NCBI GenBank assembly: GCA_964615375.1
Contig: CAZTOW010000029.1
Span: forward strand, 1 to 64,000
Source of the DNA: CAZKWG01 sp964615375
GTDB taxonomy: Bacteria > Myxococcota_A > UBA796 > CAZKWG01
Reading direction: 5' to 3'
Length of the DNA stretch: 64,000 nucleotides
Shown one piece after another: positions 15,745 through 24,919 of this stretch. The position numbers and the translations under genes are program-made. Under the pieces are notes generated by a model that saw only the letters and a program-made list of their open reading frames with translations, was not told the origin of the DNA and made no database searches. Every line of letters starts with the position of its first letter. Position 1 is the stretch's first letter.

Positions 15745-17355
15745 ATGACGGGCTCCCCCGACCGACCGCGCGCGCTCGCGACCCGGGCCGCGCTCTGGCT
15801 CTTCCTGGCGTTGTCGGGCTTCTTCGTCGCCACCAGCCCGCCGGCCATGGACGTCCGGGACACGGTGGTGATGTTCGGCCTGACCCGGGCGATCGTGGAC
15901 GAGGGCGCGTTGAGCTTCCCCCCGCTGCCGGGCGTGGAGATGCCGGAGCAGCGGGCGCCCGAGGGCGCGGATGGAGGTCCCCGCATCTGGTCCAAGTACG
16001 GGCTGGCGCCCAGCCTGGCGATGGTCCCGGCCTACGCGCTGAGCCGCCTGCTGCTGCCGCTGGCGACGGAGGCCGAGGCGGGCGTCTTCGACACCCCAGC
16101 CACGGTGGAGGGGCGGTGGGCCTGGGAGCTCCGCCTGCGCACGGACTGGGGAGACGACCGCTCCTTCCGGCGGCTGTGGTACGCGACGGACGCGGCCCAC
16201 TTCGAGCTGGCCTTCGGCGCCTGGATGGCCAACCTCACCGCCGCGTGGGTCGTGGCCGGGCTCTGCGCGCTGGGGTTGGTGGTGGGGGCGCGGCTGGGCG
16301 GGCGGCTCTCGGCGGGGCTGCTGGCGGGGCTGGCGCTCGCCTTCGCCTCGCCCTTCTGGGTCTACGCCTACCAGATGTGGTCGGAGCCGCTGGTGGCGCT
16401 GCTCCTGCTGGCCGCGGCCCACCAGGCGGGGCGCTGGCGGGAGGACGGCGACGATCGCCGACCTGTGCTGATCGGTCTGCTGCTAGGGACCATTCTGGTC
16501 ACGAAGGTCGCATTGGGGGTGCTGTGGTTGGGGATGGCGGCGGGGCTGTGGGCGGCCCGGCCCGAGCGCGACCCGCGGACCCTCGCGCGACGGGCGCTCC
16601 GCGTGGGGCTCGGGGCCCTGCCTCCGGTGGCCCTGCTGCTGGCTTACAACCAGGCCCGCTTCGGCGACCCGCTGGAGACCGGCTACCGCGGCGAGGTGGA
16701 CGAATTCATCACGCCCTTCTGGGAGGGGCTCTACGGCTTGCTGCTCAGCCCGGCGCGCGGGCTCCTGATCTACTTCCCGCTCCTGCTCGTGGCCCCGCTC
16801 GCCCTCCCCCGCCTGCGCCGCCGGGCCCCGGAGCTCTTCTGGACCGGCGCGCTCGGGCTCCCCTGCCTGCTGCTGCTGTATGCGCGCTGGTGGTCCTGGG
16901 AGGGGGGCTGGTGCTGGGGGCCGCGCTTCCTGCTGCCCGCCCTGCCCTTCTTCGTGATCGCGCTGGCCTGCCTCGTGGAGCCCCCCCTCCGCCGCCTCGG
17001 CCAGGGCCTGCTGGGGCTCGGCCTGCTGGCCGGGCTGCTGGTGACCTGGAGCGGGGTGCGCGTGGAGAACCACGACTGGCACCAGTGGATGAACCGATAT
17101 TTCCAGGACCGGCCCGAGCTGCTGAGGGCGGCGGGCGCGGACCACTACTACCACTTCCTGCGTTGGGACTGGGACTTCGCCCCCGTCGTCGCGCTGTGGG
17201 CCTTCCCGGTGCGCGAGACCATGCTGCTGCCGGCCGCGATCCAGCAGCCGGGCGTGGTCCTGGCCATCCTGCTCAGCGCCGCGGGCGTGTCCGCGCTCGG
17301 CGCCATCGGCCTGGTGCGGACCTGGCGGGAGGCTCAGGCCGAGGGGCTGGCCTGA
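15745..17355 (+). CDS. GT-C-type membrane glycosyltransferase-like protein
   Basis: This 536-residue protein has about ten membrane spans. The first, ALWLFLALSGFFVATSPP, leads into a periplasmic loop with MDVRDTVVMFGLTRAI, where the Asp is in the position of the GT-C catalytic loop. Later signatures are YNQARFGDPLETGY, SPARGLLIYFP and the run WWSWEGGWCWGPRFLLPALP. These are typical of polyprenyl-phosphate-sugar-dependent GT39-like transferases. The acceptor cannot be inferred. It begins about 94 bp from the divergent methyltransferase gene. Its 3' end overlaps the convergent sulfotransferase gene by 22 bp. Confidence 0.75.
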   Translation: MTGSPDRPRALATRAALWLFLALSGFFVATSPPAMDVRDTVVMFGLTRAIVDEGALSFPPLPGVEMPEQRAPEGADGGPRIWSKYGLAPSLAMVPAYALSRLLLPLATEAEAGVFDTPATVEGRWAWELRLRTDWGDDRSFRRLWYATDAAHFELAFGAWMANLTAAWVVAGLCALGLVVGARLGGRLSAGLLAGLALAFASPFWVYAYQMWSEPLVALLLLAAAHQAGRWREDGDDRRPVLIGLLLGTILVTKVALGVLWLGMAAGLWAARPERDPRTLARRALRVGLGALPPVALLLAYNQARFGDPLETGYRGEVDEFITPFWEGLYGLLLSPARGLLIYFPLLLVAPLALPRLRRRAPELFWTGALGLPCLLLLYARWWSWEGGWCWGPRFLLPALPFFVIALACLVEPPLRRLGQGLLGLGLLAGLLVTWSGVRVENHDWHQWMNRYFQDRPELLRAAGADHYYHFLRWDWDFAPVVALWAFPVRETMLLPAAIQQPGVVLAILLSAAGVSALGAIGLVRTWREAQAEGLA

Positions 17356-19262
17356 GGCTCGCGCCTCCACTCCCGCTCGTAGAGCACCTGCACCGTGAGC
17401 TCGGGGATCTCGCCCTCGGGCAGCAGCACGCGCAGCAGCAGGTAGCCGGCCTGATGACCGACGGTCAGTAATGTGTTGGGGTGGCCGAGGTGCCGGTGGG
17501 CGAGGCAGAGCTCGAAGCGGCCGTCCGCGTCGGTCTGGATCTGGGCGTGGTTCAGCGCGACCGGGTGGTGGCGGTAGTCCAGGCTCTCCATCCAGGCGTT
17601 GTAGAGGGTGAAGCTGGAGTAGCGCGCGTCGGGCAGCCGACCGCGGATGAACATGACCTGGTCGGCGCCGAAGCGGTACCAGCAGATGCGGTAGCGGTTG
17701 TCGGGGGTGGGGAAGAGCCCGTCCCCGGGCACCTCGATGAAGCGGTTGAGCGCCATCGCCGAGGCCATCTTCCAGGTCTCCACGGTGCGCTCCCAGACGC
17801 GGCGGAGCATGCGCTCGGCCAGGCCCACGGCCACGGTCAGGCGCGCGGGGTCCAGGGGGCCGGGCGGCGACGCGGCGTCGAGGCGCTCGATGTTCAGCGT
17901 GATGGGGGCCTGGGCGCGGCGATCGGTGAAGTACTGGCGCACGAAGACGGCGGTCTCGTCGCCGTCGGCCTGCAGCCACACGCCGGGCTGAGGCTCACGC
18001 GAGATCCGAACCTCGAAGCGCCCGTCCGGGCCGATGCCCAGGGCCTGATCCACCAGGCGACGCCCCACGCGCCCGCCCTTGCCGTACAGCAGCACGCCTA
18101 CGTAGACCGTGCCCGGGGGCACCTGGCCCCAGAGGCGGTAGACCTGGGCGCCGTCGGTGCGGATCGGCGCGCGCAGGTAGTCGGCGTCGGGGTTGTCGGC
18201 GAACATCTTGCGGGCGGGGCCCTCGGCGTGCTCCAGGTGGGGGTGGTCGGGGTCGCCGTTCTCCACGAAGGTGTCCACGCTCGCCGAGACCATGCGGAGG
18301 AGGAAGCGCCGCCCCTCCACCGCGTCCAGGTCCATGGGGAGCTGGATCTCGCGCTCCAGGCCCTCGGCCGTCCGCAGGAGCGCGCTGACGGCGTCGGAGA
18401 GGCGGGCGATGGGGGGCAGCTTCATCGCGTCCAGGTCGTAGCCCCAGCCCTTCGCCACCGCCCGGGTCTCCGGGCTGGCGCGCCGCGGGTCGTAGCCCTC
18501 CAGCCAGCGGTCCACCAGCTCCGGCCGGATGGCGCCGTGGCCCGCCATGTTGGGGTCGCCGATCGCGCGGGCGCCGCGGGGGCCCTCGCGCATGCGGTCG
18601 CCCTCATAGGGGTTCAGCAGGGCCTCGTGGAAGGGCACGCCCAGCGTGGCGCAGACCTGCTCGAGCACGGGCCGGGGATCGGCGACGAGGTCTTCGTAGC
18701 GGAAGCGCAGCCAGCGATCCTGGGGGAGGGTGGCCAGGAAATTGCCGATGTTCTCGTTGGCGTAGCGCCAGACCTCCTCGATGGGCACGGGGTAGCCCTG
18801 GAGCATGACCTCGGCCATCGGCATGTTCTGGAGGCTGCGCGTCACCGAGCCCGGGTGGCGCATGATCCACAGCCAGCGGGCCTCGGGGAACCAGGCGGCC
18901 AGGCGGGGCAGCGCCTCCGGCATCACCGAGAGGTGGGGGCACTTGTCCACCAGCATGCGCCCGGCCAGCTTCTCCATCAGGAAGGCGTAGACCTGGGGAA
19001 CCGTCCAGCTCTCCAGCTCGGCGGCGGCCTTCCGCGCGCCCTCCACGTCCAGGCCCAGCAGGTCCATCAGCGCGCGGTTCAGCCCGCCCTTCTCCCAGAA
19101 GCGCTGCTCCAGCAGGGCGCGGCGCTCGGGCATGGTCTCGAAGGGGGCCAGCACCATCTCAGGCGGGCTCCACAGGGCCGGGTGGCCGGCGAGCATGACG
19201 CGGAAGAGGGTGGTGCCGCTGCGCGGGGCGCCCAGCACGAAGGTGATGGGGGGGTGGGACAT
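17334..19262 (-). CDS. Sulfotransferase with C-terminal DUF1214-like domain
   Basis: The N-terminal half is a sulfotransferase (Sulfotransfer_3 type). The PAPS 5'-phosphate loop is FVLGAPRSGTTLFRVML at residues 6-22, and WLWIMRHPGSVTRS near 130 is the 3'-phosphate region. RFRYEDLVADP follows near 188. The C-terminal ~280 residues contain YRLWGQVPPGTVYVGV and YSSFTLYNAWMESLDYRHH. They resemble the DUF1214/DUF1254 beta-rich domain. Such a fusion (642 residues) is larger than ordinary sulfotransferases (about 300). It probably transfers sulfate from PAPS to a lipid or metabolite. It starts 10 bases after the TrmN6-like gene stop. Confidence 0.75.
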   Translation of the reverse strand: MSHPPITFVLGAPRSGTTLFRVMLAGHPALWSPPEMVLAPFETMPERRALLEQRFWEKGGLNRALMDLLGLDVEGARKAAAELESWTVPQVYAFLMEKLAGRMLVDKCPHLSVMPEALPRLAAWFPEARWLWIMRHPGSVTRSLQNMPMAEVMLQGYPVPIEEVWRYANENIGNFLATLPQDRWLRFRYEDLVADPRPVLEQVCATLGVPFHEALLNPYEGDRMREGPRGARAIGDPNMAGHGAIRPELVDRWLEGYDPRRASPETRAVAKGWGYDLDAMKLPPIARLSDAVSALLRTAEGLEREIQLPMDLDAVEGRRFLLRMVSASVDTFVENGDPDHPHLEHAEGPARKMFADNPDADYLRAPIRTDGAQVYRLWGQVPPGTVYVGVLLYGKGGRVGRRLVDQALGIGPDGRFEVRISREPQPGVWLQADGDETAVFVRQYFTDRRAQAPITLNIERLDAASPPGPLDPARLTVAVGLAERMLRRVWERTVETWKMASAMALNRFIEVPGDGLFPTPDNRYRICWYRFGADQVMFIRGRLPDARYSSFTLYNAWMESLDYRHHPVALNHAQIQTDADGRFELCLAHRHLGHPNTLLTVGHQAGYLLLRVLLPEGEIPELTVQVLYEREWRREPQASPSA

Positions 19263-19272
19263 CGGGGGCTCC

Positions 19273-20037
19273 TCAGGGGCGGCTGCCCATCTCCTCGCGC
19301 AGGGCGAGGTAGGCGGGGGTGAACTGGCCCTCGGCGTCGCGGACGATGACGGGGGGCAGGTCCTCGCGCGCGCCCTCCCGGGCGGCGGCGAAGAGGGCGA
19401 TGGTCGGGGGCTGGCTGGCGCGGAAGTAGACGTCCACGCGGTGGCGGAGCTTCAGGCCCGCGGCGGCCACAGCCTGCTCAGGCCGGGGATCTGCGGCGGC
19501 GTGGACGAAGCAGAACCAGCCGTCGGGCGTCATCGCGCGCGCGGCGGTGCGGCAGTAGTCGAAGACGTCGCCGTGCAGCTCGATGCGGGCGGCGGCGCGC
19601 TGGGGGTTCGAGGACATGATCCCCTTGCCCGGCGGGATGTAGGGCGGGCTGCCGGTCACGAGCTCGAAGTGTGCTTCCTCCGGCACCATCGCGGGATCGC
19701 GCAGGTCGCCGTTCCGGGCGATGACTCTATTATCTAGTTTATTGAAAGCCACCGTGCGCCGGGCGAGGCCGTGGGAGAGCGCCTGCACCTCGACCATCGT
19801 GAGCGTGGCCGTGGGCGCCATCCGCCAGAGGGTGAGCAGGCCCACCGAGCCGATGCCGGCGCCGATGTCCAGCAGGCGGCGGGCGTCGGGGGCCACGCGG
19901 GCGGCCAGCCAGGCGGTGAGCATGTCGTCGGTGGTGAAGCGGTGGCCGCGGCGGAGCTGGAAGATCCGCCAGTCCCCGGCCAGCAGGTCCAGGGTCTCGT
20001 GAGGGTCGGGGGCGAGCGCAGACGGGGGCGAGGACAT
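19273..20037 (-). CDS. TrmN6-like N6-adenine methyltransferase
   Basis: This 254-residue Rossmann methyltransferase has RRGHRFTTDDMLTAWLAA at residues 29-46, as in TrmN6/COG4123. Motif I is LLDIGAGIGSVGLL near 59-72. The catalytic motif IV is TGSPPYIPPGKG near residue 128, with Ser in place of the usual Asn/Asp of N-P-P-Y. The family normally methylates N6 of A37 in tRNA1(Val). The Ser substitution makes the exact substrate uncertain. It is upstream of and probably co-transcribed with the sulfotransferase gene. Confidence 0.75.
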   Translation of the reverse strand: MSSPPSALAPDPHETLDLLAGDWRIFQLRRGHRFTTDDMLTAWLAARVAPDARRLLDIGAGIGSVGLLTLWRMAPTATLTMVEVQALSHGLARRTVAFNKLDNRVIARNGDLRDPAMVPEEAHFELVTGSPPYIPPGKGIMSSNPQRAAARIELHGDVFDYCRTAARAMTPDGWFCFVHAAADPRPEQAVAAAGLKLRHRVDVYFRASQPPTIALFAAAREGAREDLPPVIVRDAEGQFTPAYLALREEMGSRP

Positions 20038-20094
20038 CGGCCTGGAATAACCGGGCGCCCCGAGGACATGCTAAGGTGCCGCTGGGAGGTCCCT

Positions 20095-20730
20095 GTGTTC
20101 GCTGGTCTCGCCCTCTGCCTGTCCACGCTGGCCCTGGCCGGAGATCGCCCCACCTCGCGGGTGCCGAGCCCGGATCGCGACGCCTCGAGCGCGCCGGCCT
20201 CGACCGCTCCTGCCGCCCCGACCACGGCCCCGGCGGCCTCGACCACGGCCTCGACCGCCCCGGCCGCCGTCGCCGGCCCCCAGGCCTCGCCCGAGTCCGT
20301 CCCTCAGCCTGATCCCGCCGCCATCCTCGCCGCCGCCGTGCCCGCCGAGACCGAGAGCGGGCCGGGCTGCCTCAAGGTGGTCAGCGTGACGAAGACGGCC
20401 GAGATCACGCAGGACGCGCTCTACAACGCCTTCAACGCCCGGCTGGTCAACGCCTGCGGCCAGCCGGTGATCTCGTATGCCGGGGCGCTCAGCTTCAGCT
20501 CGCAGAAGGGGCCGATCTCCCAGTCGCTCGGCGTGTACTCCGCGGGCGGGGTGCCGCTGGAGGGGACGCAGGCGGCCTGGCGCTTCCGCGTGCTCCAGAC
20601 GGCCGAGGACATCTGGCTGAACACGGCGCCGACGAGCTCGATGAGCTGGAGCTGGACCACCGGCTACGTGCTGCTGGCCGACGGGACGGTGTACCGGGGC
20701 GAGGAGAAGATCCCGGACGCGCGCCGTTAG
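20095..20730 (+). CDS. Secreted protein with Ala/Pro/Thr-rich linker
   Basis: I choose the GTG at 20095 because GGGAGG lies 6 bases before it and the protein then begins FAGLALCLSTLALA, a clean Sec signal ending ALA-GD. An ATG at 20068 in frame would add nine residues. After the signal comes a ~65-residue low-complexity linker of repeated APAAPTTAPAAST-type sequence. A ~125-residue beta-rich domain follows (CLKVVSVTKTAEITQDALYNAF ... YVLLADGTVYRG) with a cysteine pair. I do not recognise the family. It is a convergent neighbour of the small lipoprotein gene, whose stop it overlaps by 4 bp. Confidence 0.65.
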   Translation: MFAGLALCLSTLALAGDRPTSRVPSPDRDASSAPASTAPAAPTTAPAASTTASTAPAAVAGPQASPESVPQPDPAAILAAAVPAETESGPGCLKVVSVTKTAEITQDALYNAFNARLVNACGQPVISYAGALSFSSQKGPISQSLGVYSAGGVPLEGTQAAWRFRVLQTAEDIWLNTAPTSSMSWSWTTGYVLLADGTVYRGEEKIPDARR

Positions 20731-21239
20731 GCACCAGAGTCGGCCGTGTCCGCCGTCTCCAGGACGGTCGCACAGTCGCCCACGTCGTCCAGCCGGTCCC
20801 AGAGCAGAGGATCGTCGCCCCAGGTCCGGCAGTCGGCGCGGTCGTCGCCGTCGGAGGTGTAGACGGCGATCTGGTAGCTCAACAGCTCCTGGTCGGCGCA
20901 GCGCCAGGCGGTGCTGGCCCCCGAGGTCTGGTAGCGCCAGTCGGCCACCACCGAGAGCGTGAGCGAGAGGCGGTCCCCGCTGCCGTCAGCCTCGGCGGAC
21001 ACGCTGGGGATCTTGTGGCGCTCGACGCGGCCGGCGTCCTTCGCCATCCACAGGGTGCCGCCCCCGGTCCAGGCGGACGCCTCCACCTCGAAGCTCCAGC
21101 TCGGCTCGGCGGCGTCGCAGGCCCAGGTGAGGGCGGTGATGGCCGGGGTCTCGCGGGCCGGGTCGCTGTCCGCGGTCTCGCCGGAGGGCTTGGACACCCC
21201 CGCGCAGCCCGCGATCAGGACCAGCGCCTCACTCCGCAT
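20727..21239 (-). CDS. Small lipoprotein, paralogue of the upstream gene
   Basis: The 170-residue product has a short signal with lipobox LIAGC. The mature part shares a pattern with the upstream neighbour: a W-x-C-D start, a WTGG turn near residue 57 (SAWTGGGTLWMAK), and a late ADCRTWGDDPLLWD. It has paired Cys residues and an Asp/Thr-rich C-terminus. No known family is recognised. The start overlaps the stop of the upstream lipoprotein gene by 11 bp, so translation is probably coupled. Confidence 0.7.
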   Translation of the reverse strand: MRSEALVLIAGCAGVSKPSGETADSDPARETPAITALTWACDAAEPSWSFEVEASAWTGGGTLWMAKDAGRVERHKIPSVSAEADGSGDRLSLTLSVVADWRYQTSGASTAWRCADQELLSYQIAVYTSDGDDRADCRTWGDDPLLWDRLDDVGDCATVLETADTADSGA

Positions 21240-21786
21240 CGAAGGCGGTACACCCGGTGAACTGGTCGGGGTCCTGGCCCCAGGCCACGCAGTCGGCGAC
21301 GGTGGTGGGGTCCTCCTCGTCGAAGACGGCGACGGAGAGGCTCAGCCGAGCCTTGGTCTCGGCGTCGCAGAGGGGCAGCGTGCTCACGCCGGCCTCCTGG
21401 ACCTGCCAGCAGGGGTTCTCGGCGTCGGGCTCGCGCGAGCACGCGGGCTCCTGGAGGATGGTCAGCTCCAGGTAGAGCTCCTCCCAGTAGCCGTACTCGT
21501 CGATGGCCCAGTGCGCGAGATCGTGGGCCTCCGTCCAGGGCTCCGAGGTGCCGTCGCCCGGGTCCACCAGGGTCAGCTCGGCGCCGCCGGTCCAGCCCAC
21601 GGTGGTCACGTCGTACCACCAGCGGGTGTCGTCGCAGTCCCACTGGACGCGCTCGACGTAGGTGAGCCCGTCGTAGGGCTCGGTCTCCTCTTCGCCCGTG
21701 TCGCACCCGGTGTCGCCCGAGTCGCAGCTCTTGTCGCCGCCGCAGCCCGAGAGCAGCGCGAGCGAGAGCAGGATGCGCGAGTCCAT
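21229..21786 (-). CDS. Small lipoprotein, first of a tandem pair
   Basis: The signal MDSRILLSLALLSGC gives a clear lipobox LSGC, followed by a Cys- and Asp-rich linker (DKSCDSGDTGCDTGEEE). The globular part contains VQWDCDDTRWWYDV, GWTGGAELTLVD and VADCVAWGQDPDQF. These align with the downstream gene and indicate an old tandem duplication. The length is 185 residues. The function is unknown. It follows hflX on the same strand by 71 bases. Confidence 0.7.
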   Translation of the reverse strand: MDSRILLSLALLSGCGGDKSCDSGDTGCDTGEEETEPYDGLTYVERVQWDCDDTRWWYDVTTVGWTGGAELTLVDPGDGTSEPWTEAHDLAHWAIDEYGYWEELYLELTILQEPACSREPDAENPCWQVQEAGVSTLPLCDAETKARLSLSVAVFDEEDPTTVADCVAWGQDPDQFTGCTAFDAE

Positions 21787-21857
21787 GCTTGCCTCTCCCT
21801 TCCTCGTGGGATCTGGGGCCAGCTTAGCCCCGGCCCGGTCAGGCGCGCAACCAGCGT

Positions 21858-23558
21858 TCAGGCGGTGGCCGCGTCGGGCTCCAGCTCGTCCAGGCTGGGC
21901 ACGGGGAGCTCCGGCTCGTGCGCGGCGGCGGCGCGCTCGCGGAAGAGGCGGCGCTCGATCTCCAGCATGAGATCGTCGAGGCCCTCGCGGGTGCGCGCGC
22001 TGATGGGGATGGCGTCGTAGCGGCCCAGCAGCCAGGTGCGGCGCTCGTGATCCAGGCAGTCGATCTTGTTGAAGACCAGGATCTGCGGCTGATCCTGCGC
22101 GTCCAGCGACTTGAGCGTCTCCGCCACCGTGGCCAGGTGGGTCTCCAGCTCGGCGCTGCTGGCGTCGGCGACGTGCAGGATGAGGTCCGCCTCGGTGACC
22201 TCCTCCAGCGTGGACCGGAAGGCGTGGACCAGATCCTTCGGGAGATCGCGGATGAAGCCGACCGTGTCGGTGAGCACGACCTCGCGCTCCTCGGGGAAGC
22301 GCATGCGGCGGCTGGTGGGGTCCAGGGTGGCGAAGAGCTTGTCCTCGGCGTCCACCGTGGCGTTGGTCATGGTGTTCAGCAGCGTGCTCTTGCCGGCGTT
22401 GGTGTAGCCCACGATGGCGACCGAGGGCAGGCCCACGCGCTGGCGGCGCCCGCGGCGGAGCGCGCGGTTCTTGCTGAGATCCTTGAGCTGGCGCTCCAGG
22501 CGGGTGACCCGCTCCTCGGCGCGGCGCCGGTTGATCTCCAGCTTCGTCTCGCCCGGACCTCTCCCGCCCACGCCGCCGGTGAGCCGGCTCATGGCGGTGG
22601 GCATGATGGCCAGGCGGGGCTTGGCGTAGCGCAGCTGGGCCAGCTCCACCTGCAGCTTGCCCTCCCGGGTGCTGGCGCGCTTCGCGAAGATGTCCAGGAT
22701 GAGCTGGGTGCGGTCCAGCACCTTCAGCTCGGTGTCGGTGGCGATGTTGCGGAGCTGCGAGGGCGAGAGCTCGCCGTCGAAGACCAGCACCTCGGCGCCG
22801 AGCTGCATGGCGCGGACCAGCACCTCCTTCAGCTTGCCCTGGCCGATGACGTAGCGCCCATCGTACTGACGCCGCACCTGCAGCACGCGGTCCATGACCT
22901 GGAGCCCGGCCGTCTGGGCCAGGCGGTCGAGCTCGTCCAGGCTGGCCTTGGCCTCCTCGCCGCCGCGCGTGGTGACGCCGATGATGATGGCCCCATCGGC
23001 GCCCGCGACCTTGCGCAGCGCGTCCTTCTTGGAGAACTGCGCCTCGAGATCGAGGATGAAGGCTCGGAAGTCCGTCTCCCAGCCGTGGACCGAGGGGATC
23101 CGGTCCACCTGCCAGGGGGTCTCGCCCTTCTCGTCCACCGGTCGCAGCGTCCCGAGCTCGATCCAGCCCGGCAGCCGGTCGGCCCGCGCCTGGATGGCCA
23201 GGATTGCGTCCAGGCGCAGCAGACTCAGGTCGGTGAGATCGTCCCGGGTCAGGCCCTCGTTGCGCAGGTGCGTGTGGACGAGCCGGAGCCCGCGGAAGCG
23301 GGCGCTGCCCGCGCGCTCGCGGCCGACGTCGGGCAGGTGGAGCTGGTGCGCGTCGCCCACCACGACGTGGCTGATGACGCCCACGCGATCCACGAGCAGC
23401 CCGATCTGCCGCCCGGTCTCGATGGAGAGCTCCACCAGCCGCCGCGCGACCTCGGGGGAGACGAAGCGGTCGGCGGAGAGCCGGCGTTCATAGAGCGCTT
23501 GAAGGGCTTTGGACTCGCTGGGCTTGAGCCCTTCGGTGTTGCCGTGCAGGGGTCGGAT
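21858..23558 (-). CDS. hflX: GTPase HflX (ribosome-associated), apparent ATC start
   Basis: HflX is a ribosome-binding GTPase that splits or rescues stalled ribosomes. The GTPase domain has G1 GYTNAGKST, G3 DTVGFI and G4 NKID, preceded by the glycine-rich SRLTGGVGGRGPGETKLE of the HflX linker. The first canonical start is GTG at 23435, but coding similarity continues upstream. There the frame reads RPLHGNTEGLKPSE and then RFVSPEVARRLVELSIETGRQ, the conserved N-terminus of long HflX proteins. A stop at 23583-23585 blocks further extension, and no ATG/GTG/TTG lies between. An ATC at 23558 follows GAGGAG by 6 bases and fits the expected start position, so I extend to it. The full length would be 566 residues. 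Confidence 0.85.
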   Translation of the reverse strand: MRPLHGNTEGLKPSESKALQALYERRLSADRFVSPEVARRLVELSIETGRQIGLLVDRVGVISHVVVGDAHQLHLPDVGRERAGSARFRGLRLVHTHLRNEGLTRDDLTDLSLLRLDAILAIQARADRLPGWIELGTLRPVDEKGETPWQVDRIPSVHGWETDFRAFILDLEAQFSKKDALRKVAGADGAIIIGVTTRGGEEAKASLDELDRLAQTAGLQVMDRVLQVRRQYDGRYVIGQGKLKEVLVRAMQLGAEVLVFDGELSPSQLRNIATDTELKVLDRTQLILDIFAKRASTREGKLQVELAQLRYAKPRLAIMPTAMSRLTGGVGGRGPGETKLEINRRRAEERVTRLERQLKDLSKNRALRRGRRQRVGLPSVAIVGYTNAGKSTLLNTMTNATVDAEDKLFATLDPTSRRMRFPEEREVVLTDTVGFIRDLPKDLVHAFRSTLEEVTEADLILHVADASSAELETHLATVAETLKSLDAQDQPQILVFNKIDCLDHERRTWLLGRYDAIPISARTREGLDDLMLEIERRLFRERAAAAHEPELPVPSLDELEPDAATA

Positions 23559-23590
23559 GGGGATCTCCTCGAAGACCTTGTCTTATCTGC

Positions 23591-24919
23591 TCACCGAGCG
23601 CCCGAGGGGGAAGGCCCCTTGTTGCTGGGCGCGGCCGGTTTCGGCGCGGGCGGGGCGTCGGCGGCCTGGACGAGGGCGGGGGCGGGCGCGGCGCGGCCGG
23701 CGGCGAAGCGCTCGACCAGGGCCGGCACGTCCACGCCGAGGGCGGCGCGCAGCTCCTCCACCGTGCGCGCGGTCTGCATCCCCGTGCCCCCGGCGCTGGC
23801 CGGCAGCAGGGTCACGCGGTCCACGCTCACGTCGTCCATGGTGCTGACCAGGCTGTTCAACATGCCGTTCAGCTTCTGGGTGAGGAAGATGTCGCGCGCG
23901 GAGTCGCCGCCGCGCTGCCAGGTGGCGATCATCTGGTCCAGCACGGCGACCGTGGCCTTGCCGTCCTCGACGATCTTGGCGGAGCGCCCCTTGGCGTCCG
24001 AGCGGGCGGCCTCCATCGCGGCCTGCGCGGGCGCGATGACGTCGGCCTCCAGCTTGCGGCGCACCTGCTCCACGCGGGCCTCCTGCACCTTGAGATCGGC
24101 GCTGGCGCGGGCGATCTGCGCCTTGACCTTGCCGATCTCCTCGGCGACCATCGCGTCCTTCTTGGTCTGGGCGTCCTTGATGCGGCGCTCGGTCTCGGCC
24201 TTGACCACCGCCATCTCGCTCTCGATGGCCGCGATGCGCGCCGAGCGCATGTTCTCCGCCTCACGCTGGGTGGAGAAGGCCTTGGCGTCGGCCTCGGTGA
24301 TGCGGGCGCGCTTGACCACCTCGGCCGACTGCTTGCGGCCGATGGAGCCGAGGTACTTCACCTCGTCGGAGACGTTCTGGATCTTGAGCGTGTCCAGCAC
24401 GAGGCCGAGCCGGCTCAGGTCGGTCTCCGCCTCCTTGAGCAGCTTCTCGGCGAAGGTGATCTTGTCCTCGTTGACCTCCTCGGGCGTGAGCTGCGAGAGC
24501 ACGCCGCGAAGGCTGCCTTCCAGCGTGTCCTTGGCGATCTTCATGATCTCGGCGCGCTGCATCCCCAGGAAGCGCTGGATGGCGTTGTTGATCAGCGGGG
24601 CATGCCCGGCGATCTTGAGGTTGGCCACGCCCTGCACGGTCAGCGGGATGCCGCCCTTGGAGTAGGCGTTGGTCACCGCGACCTCGATGATCATGTTGGT
24701 CAGATCGACGTGATCGACCTTCTCCAGCAGGGGGACGCGGTAGCCGCGACCGCCCTTGATGATGCGGAAGCCGACCTCCTCGCCGTTGTCCTGGTGGCGG
24801 CGCCCGGAGAAGACGATGGCCTCGTTGGGTCCGCAGACGTAGAGCACGTTCTTGATGATGAGCAGCGCGGCGACGAAGAGGATGAACCCTACGCCCAGCG
24901 CGACGATGATGACCTCCAT
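23591..24919 (-). CDS. Flotillin/SPFH-domain protein, second of pair
   Basis: This 442-residue protein has one N-terminal membrane segment (residues 3-24), then an SPFH/band-7 domain (NEAIVFSGRRHQDNGEEVGF, VDLTNMIIEV, NAYSKGGIPLTVQGVA). A long coiled coil rich in Ala/Glu/Lys follows (about 210-330), as in flotillins (YuaG/FloT). The C-terminus is Ala/Pro-rich. Flotillins scaffold membrane microdomains. Its ATG overlaps the stop of the upstream flotillin gene by one base. The hflX gene follows 32 bases downstream. Confidence 0.85.
   Translation of the reverse strand: MEVIIVALGVGFILFVAALLIIKNVLYVCGPNEAIVFSGRRHQDNGEEVGFRIIKGGRGYRVPLLEKVDHVDLTNMIIEVAVTNAYSKGGIPLTVQGVANLKIAGHAPLINNAIQRFLGMQRAEIMKIAKDTLEGSLRGVLSQLTPEEVNEDKITFAEKLLKEAETDLSRLGLVLDTLKIQNVSDEVKYLGSIGRKQSAEVVKRARITEADAKAFSTQREAENMRSARIAAIESEMAVVKAETERRIKDAQTKKDAMVAEEIGKVKAQIARASADLKVQEARVEQVRRKLEADVIAPAQAAMEAARSDAKGRSAKIVEDGKATVAVLDQMIATWQRGGDSARDIFLTQKLNGMLNSLVSTMDDVSVDRVTLLPASAGGTGMQTARTVEELRAALGVDVPALVERFAAGRAAPAPALVQAADAPPAPKPAAPSNKGPSPSGAR

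Noticed and set aside
14787..17471. Long plus-strand open frame (894 codons)
   Set aside because: It crosses two genes with good family matches (methyltransferase and GT-C protein) and has Arg/Gly/Ala-rich shadow composition.
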